Positions 1 to 10,789 of a DNA stretch of 64,000 nt are shown in pieces. The stretch is from Pedobacter sp. SL55 (GTDB lineage: Bacteria > Bacteroidota > Bacteroidia > Sphingobacteriales > Sphingobacteriaceae). Every line of letters starts with the position of its first letter. Positions within the stretch are counted from its first letter, which is position 1. Location: the NCBI RefSeq assembly GCF_026625705.1, contig NZ_CP113059.1:992001-1056000 (forward strand), in the 5' to 3' direction. The notes beneath the pieces were generated by a model. It searched no databases, was not told the origin of the DNA, and saw only the letters and a program-made list of their open reading frames with translations. Position numbers and translations under genes: made by a program.

Positions 1-392
1 CCAATCAACTTGTAAGTGTAACCTGATGTTTCCAAAGTATCTTTAAAAACACCTACAGGTATACCAGACTGGCTAAACATATCGATACTTTTAATTTTAC
101 CATCTAATTCCATTTCGAGCTTCCTATATACTTCTCTGCTGTGAAACTCAAATCCTATTTTACCTTTAGCCAATAATTTTGGAGCTTTTTGATGTAAATA
201 CTTTGAAGCCTTATCTAACGTAATTATTGATGAATGAGAAAACCAAATCGTATCTGTTTCAGAAAAAGTCACATTTTGACTCTTTTTAGTCGAATCTTGA
301 TGAACTTTTGATACCTTCTTATACTTCGAAATGTAGAACATCAAAATAAGAAATGCAACGACAAGAACGGCGAGCAAAATTTTTCTGATCAT
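1..392 (-). CDS. Membrane-anchored hypothetical protein (C-terminus outside window)
   Basis: The reading frame is open from an ATG at 390-392 to the window edge, so only about 130 N-terminal residues are seen. Residues 3-20 form one strongly hydrophobic segment (ILLAVLVVAFLILMFYI) followed by lysines, which suggests a single N-terminal membrane anchor or an uncleaved signal with the rest in the periplasm. I recognise no family. Its start lies 11 bp downstream of the stop of the thioredoxin-fold gene at 404-1654 on the same strand, so it is probably the last visible gene of that operon. Confidence 0.6.
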   Translation of the reverse strand, partial: MIRKILLAVLVVAFLILMFYISKYKKVSKVHQDSTKKSQNVTFSETDTIWFSHSSIITLDKASKYLHQKAPKLLAKGKIGFEFHSREVYRKLEMELDGKIKSIDMFSQSGIPVGVFKDTLETSGYTYKLI

Positions 393-403
393 AATGAGGC
401 GTA

Positions 404-1654
404 TTATTTTTTACTCGACATTGCTTCTATCATTTTAATTGTTTTGGCTTTATCGGCAGCAAATTTTTCTTGTTTAATGGCTAACTCTTGTAAAATAGCT
501 AATTCTGTTTTAGCTTGCAATAAAGCAGCCATACTGTTAGGAATTTTCTCTAACAATTTAATTCTTGTTACTAGATTTTTAGAGAAACGATCCATGCTAA
601 AGGTAGTGTTGTTTTTGAAAGAAAGTATGGTCCAAGCAACCGCACTTTTAAGTACTTGCACCTCTTTGCAATCATTTTCTAAAACTGGGTTAATCCATCT
701 ATCTAACACACCAGAAGATATGTTTTGATAACGATCTTCTGTTAAAAGCAAATTAATGGTTGAAGCATAAACGCTCCACTTTTTTTGATACGCTAATGCA
801 CTAACTTTTAAATCATCGGCTAGAAAATGTCTTTTTTCAAACTGCTGGTTTTCCATTAACGTTATTAATTTTTGAAAAGACTTTTCATCGAACTCTTTCC
901 CATTTTTAACTTGCTCTAGTAACCATTTTGCATATTTATTGTAGATATTTATGGCAAATACATCCGTTCGAGTTTTTTTAAACTTTGCCTCAAAAGCACT
1001 TCTATGTTCAAAAAAATATTGCCCTGCAGTAGAAAATGGATCTGGTTGGTTTTTAGTCATCAGCTCAAAAACATCAGCATCTAGATATTGTTCTTTAGGG
1101 ATAAGCAACAAGTATTTTTCCGTTACCTCCCTAGCTCTTACATCTGCTGTTTTTACTAAAGATTGAAGAAATGCTTTCACATACTCAACGTTGTTTGGAT
1201 CTTTTTGATAACGAACCTCTAATTCTGTTAAGGAGCTGCCGCCATTGAATGCTTTTTCGGCTTCGGCCAATAAAGCGTTTGCCTCCATAAATCCTAACGC
1301 TCTATGTACTACCTCGCCCTCTGCATTTACCCATAATAAGGTTGGAAAAGCACCTACATGAAATTTCTTTTGCAAAGCAATTCCTTCTCCTTTTTCCATA
1401 TCAACTTTGTAACTGATAAAGTTCTTATTGAACAAATCGCCAACTGTTTTTAAAGGAAATATTTCTGCTGATAAGCGCTTGCAAGGCCCGCACCACGAAG
1501 TGTAACAGTCTATGAAGATGAGCTTATTTTCTTTTTTTGCCTTGGCAGTGATTTCTTTCCAAGTACCATTTTCAAAATTTATCCCCTCTGCCGTAGCCGC
1601 CAAAGCAGCTACGGAATTTAAAATGAGGAGCATTACTAACCTAAAATTTTTCAT
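404..1654 (-). CDS. Secreted thioredoxin-fold protein
   Basis: This 416-residue protein has a cleavable signal peptide (residues 1-20) and then a thioredoxin domain at about 25-130 with the redox motif WCGPCK (cysteines 55 and 58) and the cis-proline segment GAFPTLLW. The remaining 280 residues are helical and match nothing I recognise. The family reduces or isomerises disulfides in the periplasm; substrates are unknown. Its start overlaps the stop of the upstream TlpA-like gene by 4 bp (ATGA), so the two are translationally coupled. It belongs to a run of three thioredoxin-fold genes downstream of a SusC/SusD pair, which suggests redox support for that locus. Confidence 0.85.
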   Translation of the reverse strand: MKNFRLVMLLILNSVAALAATAEGINFENGTWKEITAKAKKENKLIFIDCYTSWCGPCKRLSAEIFPLKTVGDLFNKNFISYKVDMEKGEGIALQKKFHVGAFPTLLWVNAEGEVVHRALGFMEANALLAEAEKAFNGGSSLTELEVRYQKDPNNVEYVKAFLQSLVKTADVRAREVTEKYLLLIPKEQYLDADVFELMTKNQPDPFSTAGQYFFEHRSAFEAKFKKTRTDVFAINIYNKYAKWLLEQVKNGKEFDEKSFQKLITLMENQQFEKRHFLADDLKVSALAYQKKWSVYASTINLLLTEDRYQNISSGVLDRWINPVLENDCKEVQVLKSAVAWTILSFKNNTTFSMDRFSKNLVTRIKLLEKIPNSMAALLQAKTELAILQELAIKQEKFAADKAKTIKMIEAMSSKK

Positions 1655-2772
1655 GACTTTTTATCGAAAATTTTCGCCAACTCGATATGCAAAGCATCGC
1701 CCATTAAATTTTTGGCTACTACTTTTCCGTCTGGCCCTACCAATATATTTTGTGGAATAGCATTAATTCCATAAATCTTACCTGCTTCATTCGGCATTTT
1801 AAGGTCCGAAACCTGTTTCCAAGGTAATTGATCTACCTCTACTGCTTGCAGCCAGGCTGTTTTAAATGCCTCGATGTCTAAAGAAACGCCTAAAACCTCA
1901 AATCCCTTAGGATGATATTTGTTATACGCTTTTAAAAGGTTTGGATTTTCGGCTCTGCAAGGTTTGCACCAAGAGGCCCAAAAATCTACCAGAACGTATT
2001 TCCCTGCATAATCAGAAAGTTTTATCTGCTTTCCGTTAGCATCTGGCTGGCTAAAATCAATTGCTTTTTTGCCAATATCTGTTTTACTAAGCAAGGCCAA
2101 ATAATCTGCCATATTTTTACCGGCATTCGTTGCTCTTATTTGTGGCGTAAGCTTATTGAACAAAGGTACTGTGGCACGATAGTCTACCACAAGGCCTACA
2201 TATTTATTTAGTGCCTCTATCCCCAAAAAATTATCTAAATTTTCTTGATAGGCTTGATAGTAAACCTTGGTCATTTCGGCTTCTAAACTTTCTTTGGCCT
2301 TGGCAATTTGTGCATCCAAAAACTCATCGCTAGGCTTACCATCAGTCAATGCTTTCAGCTTGCTTTCAAAAATCTTTTTCCTGCGCTCAATTGGTTTTAG
2401 CGCAGCCTTTAACTGGTCATATCGTTCATTAAGTAACGAAGCTTTCATTTTTGCATGGGCCAGAGAGTCGCTGGGACTTTCTAATAGATTGTTGCCTTTT
2501 TCTACGTATATCCAAACCGACTCGGATTTTCTCTTTCCATCTACTTTTCTGTTGACGGTAAGGAAGCCAAGTATAGGATCTTGTAGTGTACCTTTAAATT
2601 CAAAAATACTATCCTTAAGCTCCACAACTTGCGAGGGCGTTTCTGGATAGGAAAGTTGAGCGGTGGTAAGATTGTTATTTTTGGCAAGCTTTACCTTTAA
2701 GGTATAAGTATTGCTCTGCGCCATAGCTAAAGTTGGTAACCAAAGCATGACAGCGATAAGTAGTTTTTTCAT
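1651..2772 (-). CDS. TlpA-family disulfide reductase with DUF4369-like N-terminus
   Basis: The 373 residues comprise a signal peptide (MKKLLIAVMLWLPTLAMAQ), an N-terminal beta-rich domain of the DUF4369 type (about 22-120), a helical linker, and a C-terminal AhpC/TSA-TlpA thioredoxin domain from about 235. The active site is WCKPC (cysteines 269 and 272), and the GINAIPQN segment holds the cis-proline. Such proteins are periplasmic thiol reductases. It is a close tandem paralogue of the gene at 3271-4398, nearly identical over the last 100 residues, but with lysine instead of glycine between the cysteines, a change expected to alter redox potential. It is coupled to the downstream thioredoxin-fold gene. 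Confidence 0.9.
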   Translation of the reverse strand: MKKLLIAVMLWLPTLAMAQSNTYTLKVKLAKNNNLTTAQLSYPETPSQVVELKDSIFEFKGTLQDPILGFLTVNRKVDGKRKSESVWIYVEKGNNLLESPSDSLAHAKMKASLLNERYDQLKAALKPIERRKKIFESKLKALTDGKPSDEFLDAQIAKAKESLEAEMTKVYYQAYQENLDNFLGIEALNKYVGLVVDYRATVPLFNKLTPQIRATNAGKNMADYLALLSKTDIGKKAIDFSQPDANGKQIKLSDYAGKYVLVDFWASWCKPCRAENPNLLKAYNKYHPKGFEVLGVSLDIEAFKTAWLQAVEVDQLPWKQVSDLKMPNEAGKIYGINAIPQNILVGPDGKVVAKNLMGDALHIELAKIFDKKS

Positions 2773-3270
2773 TTTGTGTATTTGTTAACCTAAGTTTGAT
2801 TTTTAACCTATTGATAATTAGACTTTAAAACTGATGCTGAACTAAATTCAGCATGACGAACCGCCGATCTTTCGTCACCCTGAATTTATTTCAGGGTCAG
2901 CTAACCCGATAGTTTTATATAGTACCGTAAAATAAGCAAATAATAATCGAGCTCAGGTTGTTAATAAATGGTTTTGCTAGCAAATGATAGCCACAACCTC
3001 AATTTCATTAAGTGAAGGATTTTGCTTTGTTAGGCTGAGCTTGCCGATAAATGGGAACAAGTTATCGAAGAATATTTCTCTAACTAAAAATTAAACCAAT
3101 GTATGTCTACTAGCTCAAAATGACGCCTCGGTTTTGTTTTCTTCTTAACTTACTTGCATTGACCGCAACCTAGTAATTGTGGTAAAAAACTCCACTAATT
3201 AGGCTCACTTTACCGCAGTTACCAAAGCACCTGCGGTTTTAAAAAGTGACGCATTACTAACCTGGTTCTT
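2773..3270. repeat. Intergenic spacer with two palindromic stem-loops
   Basis: This 498-bp gap between the two TlpA paralogues has no convincing gene. It contains two adjacent perfect hairpins, arms 2834-2841/2847-2854 (ATGCTGAA with a 5-nt loop) and 2877-2884/2890-2897 (ACCCTGAA with a 5-nt loop), each next to a GTCA/TGAC-like flank. They resemble the dispersed palindromic repeats common between genes in this group and could form transcript ends. The rest (2900-3270) shows nothing I can name. Confidence 0.55.
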
Positions 3271-4398
3271 TTATGATTTTTTATCGAAAATTTCGGCCAA
3301 CTTGGAGTGAAGTCCATCGCCCATTAAGTTTTTGGCAACAACTTTTCCATCGGGCCCTACCAATACATTTTGAGGGATAGCATTAATGCCATAAATCTTA
3401 CCTGCTTCATTTGGCAACTTAAGGTCCGAAACCTGTTTCCAAGGCAATTGATCTACCTCTACGGCCTTTATCCATGCTTGTCTAAAAGCTTCAATATCTA
3501 AAGACACGCCTAATATTTCTAATCCTTTTGAATGATAATTGTTATAAGCTTTTAATACATTCGGATTTTCTGCTCTACAAGGGCCGCACCACGATGCCCA
3601 AAAATCTACCAATACATATTTACCTTTATAATCAGAAAGTTTAACTGGTTTTCCTGCAATGTCTAACTGTGTAAAATCTGGCGCAATGGTTCCAATATCT
3701 GTTTTTTTCAAGTTTGCCATCTGCTCTGCCATTTCTTTTCCTGCTTTGGTAGCTTTAACTCGAGCCGAAAGCTTATCAAACAATGGTGCAGTAGTTCTAT
3801 AGTCGAATATTTTACCTACATACTTGTTCAAAGCCTCAATACTTAAATAGCTATCTGGATTTTTCTTATAAAACTCGTAATAAACGACTGCTATTTGTTC
3901 ATCTATGGCTTCTTTGCCCTTATCTATCTCGGCTATTATTGCTTCATTTTTACGGTCAGCATCGGGCATCTTACGAAGTTTCGCATCCAATTTCTTTTTA
4001 TTTTCCTCTAGTGGTTTCAATGCAGCTTCCAGTTTTTTAAAATCTAGGTTAAGCTTCGAGCCAGTTATTTTGGCATCAGCAAGCAGGTCTGTAGCACTCT
4101 CTAACAAAATGGTTCCAGGCTCTAGGTAAATCCAGTAAATTTCCGTTTTTCTTTTCCCTTGTATTTTTCGGTCTACACTAATAGAAGCCCTAAGTGGATC
4201 TTCTATTTTTCCGGCAAATTCGAAGCTACCGTTTTTAATTTCTACTTCCTCGCTGTGATAAGCTGGGTTTAAGTACACTAAACTAGCACTAAGCAGCTCT
4301 TCTTTTCCTGCCAATTTAGCTTTTATCAAAAAAGTATTGTTTTGTGCCAAAGCCAAAGCAGGCATTAGCAAAGCGATATATAAAATCAGTTTTTTCAT
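3271..4398 (-). CDS. TlpA-family disulfide reductase (tandem paralogue)
   Basis: I chose the ATG at 4398 because it directly begins a signal peptide (MKKLILYIALLMPALALAQ); the frame stays open 51 bp further upstream without a better start. The layout matches the neighbour at 1651-2772: DUF4369-like domain, charged helical linker, then a TlpA thioredoxin domain with WCGPC (cysteines 271 and 274) and the same C-terminal GDG/GDA-LH...LA.IFDKKS ending. It is a periplasmic thiol:disulfide oxidoreductase. It follows the SusD gene by 64 bp on the same strand and probably belongs to its transcript. Confidence 0.9.
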   Translation of the reverse strand: MKKLILYIALLMPALALAQNNTFLIKAKLAGKEELLSASLVYLNPAYHSEEVEIKNGSFEFAGKIEDPLRASISVDRKIQGKRKTEIYWIYLEPGTILLESATDLLADAKITGSKLNLDFKKLEAALKPLEENKKKLDAKLRKMPDADRKNEAIIAEIDKGKEAIDEQIAVVYYEFYKKNPDSYLSIEALNKYVGKIFDYRTTAPLFDKLSARVKATKAGKEMAEQMANLKKTDIGTIAPDFTQLDIAGKPVKLSDYKGKYVLVDFWASWCGPCRAENPNVLKAYNNYHSKGLEILGVSLDIEAFRQAWIKAVEVDQLPWKQVSDLKLPNEAGKIYGINAIPQNVLVGPDGKVVAKNLMGDGLHSKLAEIFDKKS

Positions 4399-4462
4399 TT
4401 GTGTGTATTTTGTAGATAAGCATGATGATTGTTTTGCTACAACCATCATACTTATAAGTAGA

Positions 4463-5839
4463 TTATGGATTTTGCTCCCAAGTTGGGTTGTAAAACATTA
4501 CTTGTTTTGGAATTTGTAAGGTATATCGTGGGCTATTAGGCTCAAGGGTGGCCAACAATTGACCATTGCCCAAATACCTACTTACAGCGGGCATTCGTCC
4601 TTCGGCATCTAGCCTTCTCATATCAAACCATCTCATGCCAACAAAAGCAAGTTCAAAGCCTCTCTCTTCAAACACCTTGTTAAACACCGTTTCTTTATCT
4701 GTAGATGTAAATTTTACATAATCTGCGGCCAAAAAGCGTCTTTTGCGTAAAATGTCTAACTCATCGCAAGCTTTAGTAAACTCATTATTTCGCACTGCCG
4801 CTTCGGCAATAATCAAGTGCATTTCTGCTACGGCAATCCCCCAATTTGGAGAACCCGAGCCTGCAACCACACCAGAATGACGAAAGATTGTACGACCTCT
4901 AGTAGCAAAGGTTAAATCTGTAATTGGCGAGTAAAAAAACTTGAGGCGTAGATCTTTTGTATTAAATGTTTTTAGAAAAGCTTGCGTTGGAATTTCTGTA
5001 CTGATATAGCTTGAGCCACCAATTCTTGCATAAATGGCATCAGATCTTTTAATTAAATGAGGAATAGCTGCGGCATTGGCAATAGTGGTGTAATCTAGGA
5101 TCATGTTAGGCCCCGTATTTAAAGCTAGCTGAGCCTCTTGTGCCGCTTTTGGATAATTGCCCATGTACAGATAAGTTTTTGCCAAAACCCCGTGAGCCGC
5201 AGCAACCGAGCCTCTAAAACGGTTCGAATTATTATCTGCTGGCAAGTATGGTAAAGCAGCAGTAATATCATTGATGATGTGATCGTAAATTTCCTGTACG
5301 GTACTCCTGTTGGGCACTTCATCGGTTACATCAACAGAGGTTACAAATGGTACAGCTAAATCTTTACCAGCGGTTGCCGGGTTGTATACTTTTCCGTATA
5401 AATTTACCAGATACAGGTATTCGAAAGCTCTACCCAACAAAGCTTCTGCTTTTAAGCGTTGCTTCTGCTGCTCTGTACCGTCTTTTGCTTTTTCTACATC
5501 AATAATAACCGTGTTATAAAGGTAAATGGTTTTATACAATGTTGACCATATAGGTGCAGTACCTGGCACCGTTTCTATGGCTTGAGCCTGCCAAGAATAA
5601 ATTCGTTCGTTTACACCAGTTGCAGCTGTAGCAGCAACAAGCGTTGGCAAGTCTTTTCTATCATCTAACCAGTTTAACAGCGGCGATGTAGAAGTTTCTA
5701 AATCCATATTATTTAACCACTCGTCATAGTCGCGTATAGTTTCTAACAGGCGTACACCTTTAGGTTTCACATCAAGATACTTATCACACGATATCAAGAA
5801 CAAGGTTGATATCAGAAAGGTGTATATGTATTTTTTCAT
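4463..5839 (-). CDS. SusD/RagB-family nutrient-binding outer membrane lipoprotein
   Basis: The 458-residue protein begins with a lipoprotein signal (lipobox LISC, Cys about residue 18) and then the typical SusD start CDKYLDVKPKG. TPR-like helical segments and the conserved C-terminal stretch FEERGFELAFVGMRWFDMRRL identify the RagB/SusD family. These surface lipoproteins cap the SusC barrel and capture a nutrient, often a glycan or peptide. The SusC gene ends 19 bp upstream on the same strand, the standard susC-susD order. The substrate cannot be told from sequence. At 458 residues it is on the short side for the family. Confidence 0.93.
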   Translation of the reverse strand: MKKYIYTFLISTLFLISCDKYLDVKPKGVRLLETIRDYDEWLNNMDLETSTSPLLNWLDDRKDLPTLVAATAATGVNERIYSWQAQAIETVPGTAPIWSTLYKTIYLYNTVIIDVEKAKDGTEQQKQRLKAEALLGRAFEYLYLVNLYGKVYNPATAGKDLAVPFVTSVDVTDEVPNRSTVQEIYDHIINDITAALPYLPADNNSNRFRGSVAAAHGVLAKTYLYMGNYPKAAQEAQLALNTGPNMILDYTTIANAAAIPHLIKRSDAIYARIGGSSYISTEIPTQAFLKTFNTKDLRLKFFYSPITDLTFATRGRTIFRHSGVVAGSGSPNWGIAVAEMHLIIAEAAVRNNEFTKACDELDILRKRRFLAADYVKFTSTDKETVFNKVFEERGFELAFVGMRWFDMRRLDAEGRMPAVSRYLGNGQLLATLEPNSPRYTLQIPKQVMFYNPTWEQNP

Positions 5840-5858
5840 TCTTTTAAAACTTAGGAAA

Positions 5859-8800
5859 TTAAAAATTAACTACAAGTGCTGCAGTATACGTAGGCGTTAA
5901 GTAGCTTTTTTCGAAACTTTTAGTAGCTACGCTGTAATTGTGCTTGTTAAGCGCAAATGTGTAAAGATTAGAACCTTGTGCCCTTAGTTCGAAATTTGAA
6001 AGCTTTGCCTTTTTCACAAAGTTGGCCTTTCTAAAACTATAGGCAACGGTTAAATCTCCTAAAGTAAAGTAAGTTCCATCTACAATAAACCGATTGGTTG
6101 CAGACAAATAACTAGCGTAACCGCTGTTAAGTGCAGGCATTACGTCTGGTATGCTTTCATCTCCTGGCTTTCTCCAATAATTATTAGCGCCTTTCAAGGG
6201 TCTGGTAGCTGCGGGATCTAGCAATGGAATTTTTGTGCTAAATCCACCAAAATAATTGATCATGGCAAAAGCATAGAAATCTCCAACATCAACCCTGTTG
6301 CTTAAACCAATATTGTAAGCAGGTATAGATGAACCCACGTAATCTACATCAGCCAAACCTTGGTCGTCTACATCGAAGTTTTTGGTTTTACCGTCTTTAT
6401 CGTAAATGAGTAAACTTTGCCCGTGTTGTCTACGCCAGCATACCTATAGTTAAAAATACCACCTACTGCGTATCCTTCTAAATAACTGGTTCTGTTGCCT
6501 ACGGCGTAGTGATAAGATTTTGGATTTACGGGTACATTCACATTGTAAACCTTCAGAATTTTGCTCATATTTTTTGAGAAAATGAACCCAGTGTTCCAAT
6601 TGAAAGTTCTGCGCTTAATCCAGTCGGCATTTAGGCTAACTTCTAAACCGCCGTTTCTAATGGTACTTTCGTTAATGATAGCCGATGTAACACCTCGAGT
6701 TGGATCAACCTCGTTTGAAGCTAAAACATCTATACTTTTTTTCAAGTAGTAGTCTATATTTCCGCTTACGTTTTTGAAAATGCGATAATCTAATCCTAAG
6801 TTGAAATTGAAAGTTTGTTCCCATCTCAAACGACTATTTGCGGGAGAAAGCAAGCCAAGTGAGTTGATGGTATAATCGAAGTTGTTGGTTTTAGCATTGG
6901 CAATAACTTGTGGCAATACATTTTTTGCAACGTTACCATTAAAACCTAATGCAGCTCTCATTTTTAAATAGTTAACCCAGGTTTGCGATTGTAGAAACTT
7001 TTCTTGATCCACATTCCATCCGGCACCAAAAGACCAAGATGGTTTGTAGCGGTTTTTAGGATCGGAACCAAAAAGATTTGACTGATCTATACGAGCACTC
7101 CCCGTTATCGAATACTTGCCTTTATAGTTGTAAACCGCGTTAAAATATCCCGATAAAAATCTATTTTCTACGTAGCTTTGCTTAAAAAGATCATCGTAAA
7201 CCAACGCCGAATTGTTTCTGCCGTAAACAGATACGTAACCTGCATTTTGTATTAGAGCGTAATTTACGGGGCGTTGCATTAAGGTTTGGTCGCTGTAACC
7301 AAAGTTAGCTGTAGCGCTTGCACTTTCGGCCTGCCTACGCATCTCTAAACCCGAAATTAGGTTAATAGCATGATTGGTGTTAATTTGTTTATTGTAGTCT
7401 AATTGCGCTCTTACGGTGTAACCTTCAGTTTTATTAGTAGTTTGCTTTAAATAATCGCCTTTTGGTACATGTAAAGTTAAGGCTCCGTTAGTGCCAATTT
7501 CTGTATAACGATTAATAATTTGTCTAACTTCTGCAGATGCCTCGTTTGCCAAATGTCGGATATTCGTTGTTGCAGTTTCGTATACTCCACCAAAATTCAA
7601 TTTTAAACCTTTGCCTATATCGTATTTAAAATTAGCTATTAAACGGTTACTGGTTAAATGTCTCTTATCACTTACCAGATTGATTTCTTGGAGTGGATAA
7701 TACAGGTTGTCTAATATACCCAGGGCTTTAGTTACATCGTTGTAATAAGTGGTAACCTTAGAACCTTTGTAGGTAGATAATGGATTACCGTTTGCATCAG
7801 CAAATCTTTCGTAAGGATAAAATGTAGTGATATCTGGTACAGGCGCTCCAAAAGCTTTCAGAATCTTGAAAGTTTGTATTTAACTCTACCGAGAGGCGTT
7901 TGGATAGTTTTAAGTTTGTTCTAGCAGAAAGTTCGAAAAGATTGCTGCCATTTTTTATTTTATTGGCGGCACTATTGTTATATCTGGCCGTGATAAAATA
8001 TTGGGCATTGTCGGTACCTCCAGAAACGTCTATGTTATGCACTTGTGTAGCAGCAGTCCGCAAAAACAAATCAGCGTAGTCGCCAGCATTATTGTAGCTT
8101 CTAAGTGCATCGAACTGATTGTTTGCTTCTTCGTTTGTAATTATGCCTGCAAAATTGCGAGCCATAATAGCATAAGTCTCAGGGTAAGTAAACAAACTGC
8201 CTAAAGTAGGCAAAACCATAAAAGAGTATGCAGTTGACCCTATACCTTTATACAATTCCTTTGAGTGTTCTATTAAAGTATTGGCGCCATCTGGATCCCA
8301 GCGGTAACGTTCGTAATTTTCTTTAGGCGTTAGGCTCAAAGTAGCACGGTAACCTACGTTAGGTTTGCCCAATTTTGCTTTTTTACGTTCAATAACTATT
8401 ACGCCATTTGATGCCCGTACACCATATACTGTAGCGGCGGCGGCATCTCTAAGCACCGTTACCGATTCTATTTCGTTAGGGTTGATGCTGGCCAGCGTTA
8501 ACTCTGTGGGGAAACCATCAATAACGATAAGTGGTTGTTTATTACCGTTAATGGTAGAGATACCTCTGATTTGGAATAAACTATTCCCTTCAAACTCCAC
8601 ATCGTTATTGATTAACAACCCTGGAATTCTGCTTTGCAGCGCAGTTAAAAAATCGGTAGTGTTAATTCGGCTATCGTATTGTTTGTTGTTCATTACCGTT
8701 ACACTACCCGTACTTTGCTCTGGCTTAATATATTGGTAACCTGTAGATATTTGCACTTCGCCGAGGCTACTATCAGTTGGATCTAGCTGTACATCTATCG

Positions 8801-9383
8801 ACTGAGATTTACCAACGGTAACACTTTTAATGGCATAACCTAAAAAGCGAAAAATTAACACATCGCCCTCATCGGCATCAGCCATAAACTTACCGTCTTT
8901 GTTAGTCATGCCAAGTACTACCTTTTTGTTTTTGGAAACGACCGAAACACCCGGAATTGGCTTATTATATTCATCACTAATCGTAATTTCTACCTTGCGC
9001 TGTTGTTTTTGTATAATTATGGTATTAGGCTTTGTGGTAATTACTACAGAGTTTTCTACCACTTTATACTGAAAAGGCAGGCCGTTTAAACTCGCATCTA
9101 GCACATCAGCTACGCTTGCATTTTTTAGGTTTAACGAAACTGCAGGCAGGTTTCTAATGAGATCGTTGTTATAAAAGAAATCGTAGCCAGACTGCTTTTG
9201 AATTTCCTTGAAAACACGCTCAAGTGTAATGTGTTTATTTACAATAGTGATTTGAGCATTTGACGCTGCACTTACTTGGAACAGCACTGCAAAAATCAAT
9301 AAAGTGGTTAGCTTCATAGTTAGTATTAACTTATAGACATGGGGAGTTAGCCCATGTTTTATAACATGTAAAATTTCATACAT
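5859..9383 (-). pseudogene. SusC/RagA TonB-dependent receptor with STN domain, broken by two frameshifts
   Basis: Three consecutive frames together encode one SusC-like receptor. The N-terminal piece (9383 to about 7860) has a signal peptide, an STN domain (about residues 45-115), a CarboxypepD-regulatory beta-domain and the TonB plug with LIVIDGFPTELT and the NGVIVI segment. Near 7850-7865 the frame jumps as if one base had been inserted. The middle barrel part continues to about 6411-6417, where one T seems lost from a T run. The C-terminal part ends in LVVNF, typical of an outer membrane barrel. The indels compensate, so the span is exactly 1175 codons. Either a recent pseudogene or sequence error. 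The STN domain fits signalling to the FecR protein upstream. Confidence 0.88.
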
Positions 9384-9504
9384 TTGTTAAATAGGTTTAG
9401 TTTGTTGGAAAATTGTTTAGCGCAATAGATGACTAGGAAACCTATACCAATCAGGGGCGGTAACGACGCCTCTGATTTCGTTGTTTCCTGTCAATTTAGT
9501 TTGA

Positions 9505-10656
9505 TCAGGTTTTTACAATAAGTTTCCTCCCTTCTATTTTAAACTTTACGTTTTCTGTAGCTTCCATAATTTTGAGCGCATTTTTTAGGGTTTTATTTCT
9601 TGTAATTATTCCGTTGAACTTTTTACCTTCCGATTTTCCTACAAATTCAACTTCGATATCGTACCACCTAGCAATTTTTCTCATTACACTTTCAATTGGC
9701 TCGTCGTCAAACTGGAAATAGCCATTTTTCCAAGCAATGGCTTCTTCGGCATCGGCCAATGTTTGTACATGTAAACCAGAATTGACATTAATACTTACTT
9801 GGTTCGGGCTAAGCACTACCGACTGCTTTGAGTTAGAAACTTTTACAGCCCCCTCTAACAAAGTTGTCTTTACAAAAGCTTCGTCGCTGTAAGTGTTTAC
9901 ATTAAACTTAGTACCAAGCACTTCCAATTCCTGCCCCTTACTTTTAACTTTAAATTTTCTAGCGGGATCTTTGGTTACTTCAAAATAAGCTTCGCCTTCT
10001 AGCTCAACTACCCTTTCTTTACCTTGGTACACCACCGGATACTTTAATTTAGAGGCCGCATTAAGCCATACTTTTGTTCCATCTGATAGAATTAACCGAT
10101 AAGTACCACCTTTGGGGATTTCAATGGTATTATAAGATGCTTGAGAGGCATTAGGTTCCATGTTTTCGTAGCTAATTAACCCGCTACTATCACTAGAAAT
10201 TTGATGATGGGCATCTAAATTGATTAAATTTTTAGAGGCATCTAATACTATCTTTTCGCCATTAGCTAACGTTAAAATTGCTTTATCTGTTCCTGGCTTA
10301 ATTATATGCTCTGTAGCAGCTAGGTTTGCATTGGCTTTATCTTTTAGCAAATTTCTGCCGAAATAGAAACCAAACGTTAGCACAGTAAGTATAGCGGCCG
10401 CAGCTACATACCTTGGCCATAAGCTACGAACCATTGTTGCTTTGCCGCCTGCTATAACAGAAAGGTGTTGCTGATAGGCTTTTTCTGCATCGAAAGTTTC
10501 GCAATAAGCATTAATCAAATGATACAGCTGAATTTCATGTTGCAGAAACTGTTTGTTTTCTGGTAATTCCATCCAACTTTTAAGCAAACTTGCTTCACTT
10601 TGGCTCAGTTCATTCTTTAAGAATTTTGCTATTAACTCTTCTATAGGTTCTTTCAT
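9505..10656 (-). CDS. FecR-family anti-sigma factor
   Basis: The 383-residue protein has a cytoplasmic N-terminal anti-sigma region (about 1-80), one membrane segment at about 82-103 (YVAAAAILTVLTFGFYFG), a periplasmic FecR domain with GGTYRLILSDGTKVWLNA and GEAYFEV, and a C-terminal DUF4974 domain that contacts the receptor's STN domain. It holds the ECF sigma factor inactive until the receptor signals. It lies upstream of the SusC gene and divergent from the sigma gene at 10790. An imperfect hairpin at 9450-9476 sits between it and susC. Confidence 0.94.
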   Translation of the reverse strand: MKEPIEELIAKFLKNELSQSEASLLKSWMELPENKQFLQHEIQLYHLINAYCETFDAEKAYQQHLSVIAGGKATMVRSLWPRYVAAAAILTVLTFGFYFGRNLLKDKANANLAATEHIIKPGTDKAILTLANGEKIVLDASKNLINLDAHHQISSDSSGLISYENMEPNASQASYNTIEIPKGGTYRLILSDGTKVWLNAASKLKYPVVYQGKERVVELEGEAYFEVTKDPARKFKVKSKGQELEVLGTKFNVNTYSDEAFVKTTLLEGAVKVSNSKQSVVLSPNQVSINVNSGLHVQTLADAEEAIAWKNGYFQFDDEPIESVMRKIARWYDIEVEFVGKSEGKKFNGIITRNKTLKNALKIMEATENVKFKIEGRKLIVKT

Positions 10657-10789
10657 GCCTAGTTTAGTTCATTTTTCTATTGTAGTACGTAAAAAAAGAA
10701 AAAACCCCCACGCAAAATCTATTTTTTTTTATTTCATAATATTATACCTTTACTTTTCGGCGCTCCAACCTACCTAGCTTCTCTAGTAA

